From NCBI GenBank assembly GCA_027382625.1, contig JAJKFJ010020673.1, forward strand, positions 62,001 through 126,000: a stretch of 64,000 nt of DNA, in the 5' to 3' direction. The notes beneath the pieces were generated by a model, which worked only from the letters and a program-made list of their open reading frames with translations, was not told where the DNA came from and made no database searches. The position numbers and the translations under genes are program-made. The stretch comes from Tetmemena sp. SeJ-2015. Its lineage: Eukaryota; Ciliophora; Spirotrichea; Sporadotrichida; Oxytrichidae. Shown here one piece after another: positions 51,401-64,000 of the stretch; the first letter of the stretch is position 1, and each line of letters starts with the position of its first letter.

Positions 51401-53977
51401 TCAATCTATTCCTTCAACTTTCTTTCTATTTAGAATGTGGTCTTCTTTAACTGTTCATCCAAGGCAGATTTTTTCTATACATTTTTAACTTAAAAATAGA
51501 CTTACTGTTTGCATTTACTCAAAGAAGTTTGAGTATGAAGAAAAGTAATTTTGGTTTTGACTGTCAGATTTAATGAGAATCAATGGCTAGTCAACACTAT
51601 TAGCGCTATTCCTAGGAGTCTTACCTGTTATAAAGCTTTAATCTGGGGATGCATGAATATGCTATCTTGGTGATATTTGCTATAGATGAGGCGTTCCTAA
51701 ATTTTGAGAAACTTGAGCCTAAGTAAGTGAAGGTTAATGCTGAAGCTGCTATTGCTAGTTCTAAATCGCTTAATTTTGCATGTGCTATTACATCTACTGT
51801 GCCTGGTACTGCTAGTATTGATGCTGTTAAATCATTTGCATATGCAATTAATTTGCCTAATTCTACATTTGCTGAGACTATATTCCAACTATCTGCTGGC
51901 TTTAATCCGACTCAAGTTGCTTTATTTGATTTAGAGGGTATGTTATTCCTAAACCTTATAATAGAACTTGTTTATGCTAAATGTCGAGTTATGAATTTCC
52001 CAATATCTACCTCACTATCTGACTTTGCATTATATTTTAAGGAATAGTGTTTTCAAAGCCAGGAGGAGGTTTGATTACACTGAGATTTCCTGGCAAGAAA
52101 AACATTGGATGAGGTGAAGATGTCCTATGGAATGAATTTTGACTTTCAAGTTTATGCTTCATTTTATAGAGTGGTTCAGCATGTGTCTATTGATTTGCCT
52201 ATTTACATACAGATGCTAAAGTTGTACATTATGCTCTTAATTTGGATCATTGCTAATGATATGCTAGGGATGATAGAACTATTGCTAATGAGCGTTCATA
52301 TTTTAGAATTGTGCAGGGTTATGCTAAATTTGAGGAGACAACTAAGAAGAACTTTACCCGCTTGAGTTGATTTGATTCTACTATATTTATTGCATATTTA
52401 TCATTTGCTACTGCTACTACATTTGAATGAAATGCTGTTGATTTTGATTTATCTATTGAGTTTGATTTTGATTTTAAAGCTCATTTAACTGGAATCTAAG
52501 CATTCTGAATTTCCTAACTCTGGATACCCATTTGCTAATTTAGCATTTGTTAGAGATGCATTTGCTGATTGTGATATTTGGCCATCATGAAATCAGCATA
52601 CTACTGCTAAATTTAGCTTGGAGGTAGAATAATTTATTAAGGCAAGATTCCAGGATGGGAATTTAAGAATTTCCTTATACTAACTAACCAATCATAGGAG
52701 GAGGCTAATTCATTTGAGTTGCAATGGGATTTTCATTCCCTTATAATGGTTGTGCCATTATAATCTATTAAGATGCGATAGGAGATGAAATCATCTGTTG
52801 CATTTAAGAAGAGTTTGGAATGCTAATGCTACTTTGATACTGTTGGTATGACTTTAATAGTTTGGGATAGTTTGGACAGTTCATTGAGAGCTTTTTACTG
52901 ATTTGAAATTTCTTAAGTGCTCACTGAATTTTGTTGTTATTCAGAATTAGTCAGGCTGATGCTATTTTTCGGCGGCTTTTGACTCCAAATGGAGTTCCCA
53001 AATTATATGATAGGGCACTTATCTTAGGATATGAGAGCAGCTTGTGAAATTGAATTCTGAGGAATAAAAGGAGAGCTAGATGCAGAGATTCCACTATCGA
53101 AGTTCAAACTATGGAGGGAAGCATTTAAGATACTGTTGCCATCATCGCTCTGCTAAATGGCATCAGAGCTATCTGAAGAGCTTTGATTCTAATTGGCATC
53201 TATCAAAAGAAAGGTTGAATTGCTAAAATCTATCATCCAATCTTTTTCGATAGCAGGAATGCTTATCTTTTCAAGATCCTCATCTGTAAACTCTACTTCC
53301 TCATCAGTATCAATATGAACATCCTTTAAGAGTTTTTAAACCAGTTGGAGGTTAGTTTGCTTGCGCTCGAGTAAATTTACTCGTGTGAGTTGACTATCGA
53401 GTAAGTAAGTTTTAGGAAACATCTTGGAGTAAAGCAGCATTATGGATACACTAGCAGTTTGAGAATCATCAGTGTGGAATGAATTTTTGTTGCTCATTGT
53501 GTGGCTTTGTATATCAGATTTTAATTTATTAAGCCCTTAATAAGCTGCTGATATTTGATTAGAATTGAATGGTTCGAGAGCCTAAATTTGAGAGGTAAGG
53601 TTTTGACTTCCCATTTGGCTTTTTAAAAAGGTAGAGTGAGCTTCCTGCATCTCAAATTATTTAAGTCTCATAATATCTTCACCTCCTGTTAAAAGTATAG
53701 AGTCTATGCCTTGACTAGTGGGTGCGATGGAGGAAGCGAGAGTTTAAGAGAAGGTAGACTCTTTTCTAGATTTGATAGTTTGAAAGAGGTTAACTTCTGA
53801 AGATACTTCATAGAAGTTTTCACCTTCTTATAGTTTATTCATATGCTCTTATAGTGTGGAGAGACATTTGATTTCACTTTGGAGACTGGAAATTTCTCTC
53901 TAGTCTAGAGATGAAGGTTGCCCCATGTTAGGAGGCTAAAGAGAAGAGAGAAGCTGTGCTATGTTGGATTCAGACAT
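48410..53977 (-). CDS. very long Q/N-rich (prion-like) and coiled-coil protein
   Basis: ATG 53,975-53,977 (MSESNIAQLLSSLQPPNMGQ). An N-terminal region with Ser/Asp-rich linkers (DTDEEVEFTDEDLEKISIPA) leads into a huge Gln/Asn-rich domain at about 51,540-52,750, in which most Gln are TAG or TAA (e.g. MIQQHQYQQYQAQQMQQHMQ). An apparent intron (GTAAGT...ACAG, about 51,455-51,508) precedes an acidic linker (QDEDEDQEDLDALSIKSDTQ), then a long coiled coil (ELYSKLKEQLNKIKNDM; TLDKVKKQKLKFF) and a Gln/Asn/Pro C-terminus (NFGQNVIPPPMITSEYDLRQ) to TGA 48,410-48,412. Two 10-bp pointer-flanked interruptions restore the frame. Such proteins often scaffold condensates or cytoskeleton; function unknown. Confidence 0.55.
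51109..51118 (-). other. ultrashort IES, 10 bp, pointer AAACT
   Basis: AAACT at 51,104-51,108 and 51,114-51,118. Removing 10 bp joins EQNLLKQQVFQQKQELYSKL in one frame at the linker/coiled-coil junction. Confidence 0.65.
52864..52873 (-). other. ultrashort IES, 10 bp, pointer ATAGTTT
   Basis: ATAGTTT at 52,857-52,863 and 52,867-52,873, only GGG between. Removing 10 bp gives LNELSKLLKSYQQYQSSISI in frame. A tandem duplication or a sequencing artefact could look the same. Confidence 0.6.
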
Positions 53978-54280
53978 ATTTAGAAGTTGTTGTATATAAT
54001 AATAAAAAAGAAAATTAATGCTCCCTAAATCTAATTTTAGCATTTATAAGAATTAAAATTCGAAATTTATAGAGTTTAAGTGTATGGAAATGAATAAGAT
54101 TTATATCTTTCTACTTTTATATGATATGAGATTATTAAGTTCACTCGAAGGATTTAGCAGTTGTTTTTAAAGTAAATTTTATTTTATAAATTAAGAGAAT
54201 TATGTTTCATAGTGAAGATTTAAAAATCATAGCTGCTAAAATTTCATTTACCTGTAATTTTCCTTATAAAATGATGCTTC
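53978..54280. other. AT-rich intergenic stretch
   Basis: About 300 bp between same-strand genes; AT-rich, nothing recognisable. Confidence 0.5.
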
Positions 54281-55670
54281 TCATGATCTTTCAATTCCAA
54301 ATACTACACTGTTTTGGTTAATTGATTTTATCCTCAAGTTTTATTTTAGGTAAGGTTTGATTTGAGATTCATTTTATTCCAATAGAATAAAATTTTCGTC
54401 TAGAGTTAACTTTCTTGAGTCCTTAATTGGGGTTGTTTCTTTCAAATCCGTTACAGGATTAATCCTTTCACAACTACTGCTCATTTATGTTCTCTATGAA
54501 GCCACAAACTACTTTTAAGAGTCATTTTCATCCTCATAGCAATAAGAATCTCTAAATTTCACAAAGGTTTTGAGAGTGTCTTCTAGCAAATAGATGTTTT
54601 CATCTCTCTCAATTTAGCCCTCAAAATCTTCCAAGACTAAACCACTGCTCGCACTTGCGTTGCATACTTAGCGGCTATTCTCCACCTCACTGATCTTACT
54701 CAGCTACCTATCATATTGGCTATTGAAGTCAGCTTTTAAATTATGCCGGGCGTTATTTTAATAAACGGCTATGCTACTGGTGGTTGGAACTTGCTTCCCT
54801 TAGATTCTTTATTTGCAGCTAAAATGATATTGGAGAGTCTTTCTTGCTCCTTTAGTTTTGTACAAGTCGATTCAGTGCTCTTCCTATTCTTCTCGCTTGG
54901 CTTCTTAGGGACTGTGAAAAGAAGTGGATAATTTTGTCAATGAGGAAGATCTAGACATCCTGGTCAGTCTTTGATTATTCTACTATAGCTATCTATTTTA
55001 CAAAATCAATTAAATTGGGCATTTTACTTTTTTTTAAATAATAAATTAACATATTTTTTTTTAATAATAGTAATTGATTTGAATAATAGCAGCTTGCGTA
55101 GATATATTTTGTCTTATATTTTTGAGGTCGACTTTAATTTTGACTCCCTCCTAAATTAGATCTTAGTTCACTTGCTATTGATTTGCATTCTACTTCTCTG
55201 CAAGGGAGGACAATTGCTAGTGTCTGACTTAATTTAAGGACTTGGGTTATTTTCTTTTGAGATTTAATGGTTTTTTAAAAAAAATAGCCTTCACTTTGAT
55301 TGGGGTGATGTCTTAGAAGAGCTCTAAGTTGTTCTTTTAATTAGAAGTTTCTCTTTACTTTAAATTGCTCACTGAAGCCTCAGATGGCTTTCCTTGAACT
55401 TGAAAGAGCTACTCCAACTTGGTCTCTCTTTCTAGTTAGCTAACTAATTTACTTTCTGTGGCAACCCTTGTTTGTGGTTATAAATTAAGTACAGTTAAGA
55501 CTGCTACTACGATACTATAAAAGAGTTTGAAGCTTGGCTATTTCTTGACTTTTATTGGTTGTTCAACATAGAGTTAGCTTTGCCATTTTTCGGCTTTTTC
55601 TCATCTATAATTTAGTTTCTCCGTTAAATGAAATCAAGGTATTAAATAGGGAAACTAAATATATTGAAGG
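54281..55670 (-). CDS. hypothetical polar protein
   Basis: Coding character is clear in several blocks: KKPKNGKANSMLNNQQKSRN and ASNSFIVSQQQSQLY near 55,500-55,640; VSQLERETKLEQLFQVQGKP and DITPIKVKAI near 55,250-55,450; SEKNRKSTESTCTKLKEQER near 54,850; ASSGLVLEDFEGQIERDENI and VTDLKETTPIKDSRKLTL near 54,400-54,650. It ends at TGA 54,281-54,283 after VVFGIERS. The start is not certain. AT-rich gaps at 54,990-55,090 and near 54,740 are probably eliminated sequences. No family recognised. Confidence 0.45.
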
Positions 55671-56019
55671 AATAAAAATGGAATTCTTCTTAAAAGATAA
55701 TTAATAGTTAGCTATATGATATTCTGCCTTTGAAATTTATTAAATGCGATAAAATGAGTCTTAAAATACTAGGTGGCTAGAAATCTCCCACATATCTATG
55801 AATATCGTTCTTTACTTGGTTTTTAGAGATATAATATAAAATTCATAAGAAAATAACAATCTTTCAGAAGTTTAAAATTGCCCATTCACTACATTTTTTG
55901 GAAACCTAACTAAAAAAATATTCCATCTCTTAATAAAATGATGAAATTAAATCAAGAAATTTTGAGAAGATTATTGATTGGTTTTAAAATTATGAGGGCT
56001 TTAGTTTCTCTTTTTATTT
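55671..56019. other. AT-rich intergenic stretch
   Basis: About 350 bp with no gene-like frame on either strand; very AT-rich. Confidence 0.45.
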
Positions 56020-62856
<6,837 letters not shown>

Positions 62857-63148
62857 TTACTGAAAGGGGCTGTTATTTTATAAATTAACGATTTATTAAA
62901 ATTTATTTGTCTAGATAACTCCACTTTTATCAAAATTTCATCAAATAATGCTTATTTAATGTTATAAACAGTTTTTTAAATCTATGGTTATAAATTGAGT
63001 CTTTTAAATAGAAAACAGTTCATAATAATAAAAAAACTTATATAATTAAATAAATTTTTAATTTGCTATGAAACAATTAAAATAAGACAATGAATAAGAA
63101 ATAAGCTACAAAATAGAATAGCCAGAGTGATTACTCCTCTTTATATTG
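62857..63148. other. AT-rich intergenic stretch
   Basis: About 290 bp, very AT-rich, between two minus-strand genes; nothing recognisable. Confidence 0.5.
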
Positions 63149-64000
63149 TCATTTGTTATTCTATTATCTATACTTGGCTAGCTCAGGGTACTTTTATTCG
63201 TAGGCATCTCTCTTTTAAGAATTTGCTACAATTACTTTCTCTCTCTCAACTGCCATTTCTTATTCCCTTTTCTCATCATAGAGCCTGCTTACCCTCGTAG
63301 GTGTTATTCTTTGTCGATTCGCGATAGCAATTACAAATAATTATTAATAGAACAAATATAGCAATAAAATTTAATAGCAGTATCCAAAAATCATAGTGGC
63401 CAACTATAAGATAGTTCAAATTTGCGAAAGATAGATGAAACTTATGAAATTAATTTAAGTTGACTTCCAATAGAATTCTTACAATTACTCCGCAGAAGAT
63501 GATCATCACAACTGATACAGCTGTCAGACTTTTATTAAGCCCCTCTCTAATCTCTTCTATAGTCTTCCCACTGTCTTCAAAATAAATCTCAGCCAAGTTT
63601 ACTAGCACTTCCTTCTTCACTAGCATGATAATTGTCACTATCAGCAAGAAGAAAAACTGCATTTATTATACTTTATTTATTAAAACACAACTCCTAGAAT
63701 TACTAGGTAGCAACCCAAGAGATGGATGCTTCTTCTCAGTTTAAAAGCAAGGAGTGTCAAGATCAGCAGACCAATACCGATCAAAAGAAACATAATGTTA
63801 AAGGCATTCCCATCTCTTGTTAGAACGAATAAGTAAATTAAAAAAAAATTTAAGAATAATTTTCATTTTTAATTTAAATGCACAGCAAATGATTCCGACA
63901 GCACATGCGACCAGTAAGAAGTTGAATATTACAAAGAAGGTGAAGACCGATCCACTACCTGCAGCCACTCCATCTTTTTAAATGCCTGCTTTGAGTTTGT
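63149..64000 (-). CDS. four-pass membrane protein, tetraspanin-like layout (5' end outside window)
   Basis: The gene enters from the right edge. Hydrophobic segments in order: VFTFFVIFNFLLVACAVGII, IMFLLIGIGLLILTLLAF, LLGCYLVILGVVFFFLLIVT (after a small interruption), SLTAVSVVMIIFCGVIVRIL and WILLLNFIAIFVLLIIICNC. A charged loop lies between (VLVNLAEIYFEDSGKTIEEI) and a charged, Gln/Lys-rich cytosolic tail (RLYDEKREQEMAVEREKVIV) ends at TGA 63,149-63,151. The order of membrane segments and a larger loop before the last ones recall tetraspanins, but the diagnostic CCG motif was not found. Two interruptions near 63,670 and 63,830 are unresolved. Confidence 0.55.

Noticed and set aside
51727..52600. 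A mitochondrial-like plus-strand protein rich in Ala, Phe and Leu with TGA in Trp-like positions
   Set aside because: It is the reverse complement of a Gln/Asn-rich domain coded by CAA, TAA and TAG on the minus strand, which connects in frame to coiled-coil sequence on both sides.

Overview
This window reads as germline (micronuclear) DNA of a ciliate. The host DNA is AT-rich, and in every gene I could follow TAA and TAG occur in frame, including runs that must mean glutamine, while only TGA ends a gene. Ordinary GT...AG introns are short (about 30-36 nt). The decisive sign is a second class of interruption: AT-rich stretches with no possible GT...AG splice boundaries, each flanked by a short direct repeat of 2-11 nt. 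Deleting the stretch plus one repeat copy restores conserved protein sequence exactly (proteasome ATPase Rpt4, GDP-mannose pyrophosphorylase, casein kinase 1, two Na+/H+ exchangers). These are internal eliminated sequences (IESs) with pointer repeats. I resolved 28 by eye, of 7 to 551 bp, plus one 5.5-kb transposon that behaves the same way at a TA. The code and the variable pointers suggest a spirotrich (Oxytricha/Stylonychia-like) germline; the species is an inference.

Layout. 1-780: end of a plus-strand gene. 830-12,712: minus-strand hypothetical genes (a multipass membrane protein, disordered proteins, a large acidic coiled-coil protein). 12,778-15,728: GDP-mannose pyrophosphorylase and Rpt4. 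15,950-19,450: a plus-strand BLM/Sgs1-type RecQ helicase. 19,555-25,659: a hypothetical gene and a coiled-coil/TH1/PH protein whose coding region holds a 551-bp GC-rich, hairpin-rich insert between 11-bp repeats. 25,945-30,035: tandem NHA-type exchanger genes with IESs at the same five protein positions. 30,620-33,447: a second PH protein. 33,636-36,118: casein kinase 1. 36,214-41,695: a long N/Q-rich coiled-coil protein. 41,933-46,882: a third TH1/PH protein with an EF-hand-like N-terminal part. 47,002-55,670: an SR-like protein, a very long Q/N-rich coiled-coil protein and a hypothetical gene. 56,020-62,856: a minus-strand gene split by a GC-rich 5.5-kb transposon with terminal inverted repeats, an IS630/Tc1-type DDE transposase and three further ORFs. 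63,149-end: part of a membrane protein.

Nearly all host genes lie on the minus strand, often 65-250 bp apart, each with its own TGA. Pathway links between neighbours are weak; the clear relations are the exchanger pair and the three PH/TH1-type proteins. Coordinates of host genes are germline spans that include introns and IESs. No tRNA, rRNA, CRISPR array or telomeric repeat was seen. Three single-base frameshifts in RecQ and one lesion in exchanger A sit at or near homopolymers and may be assembly errors.
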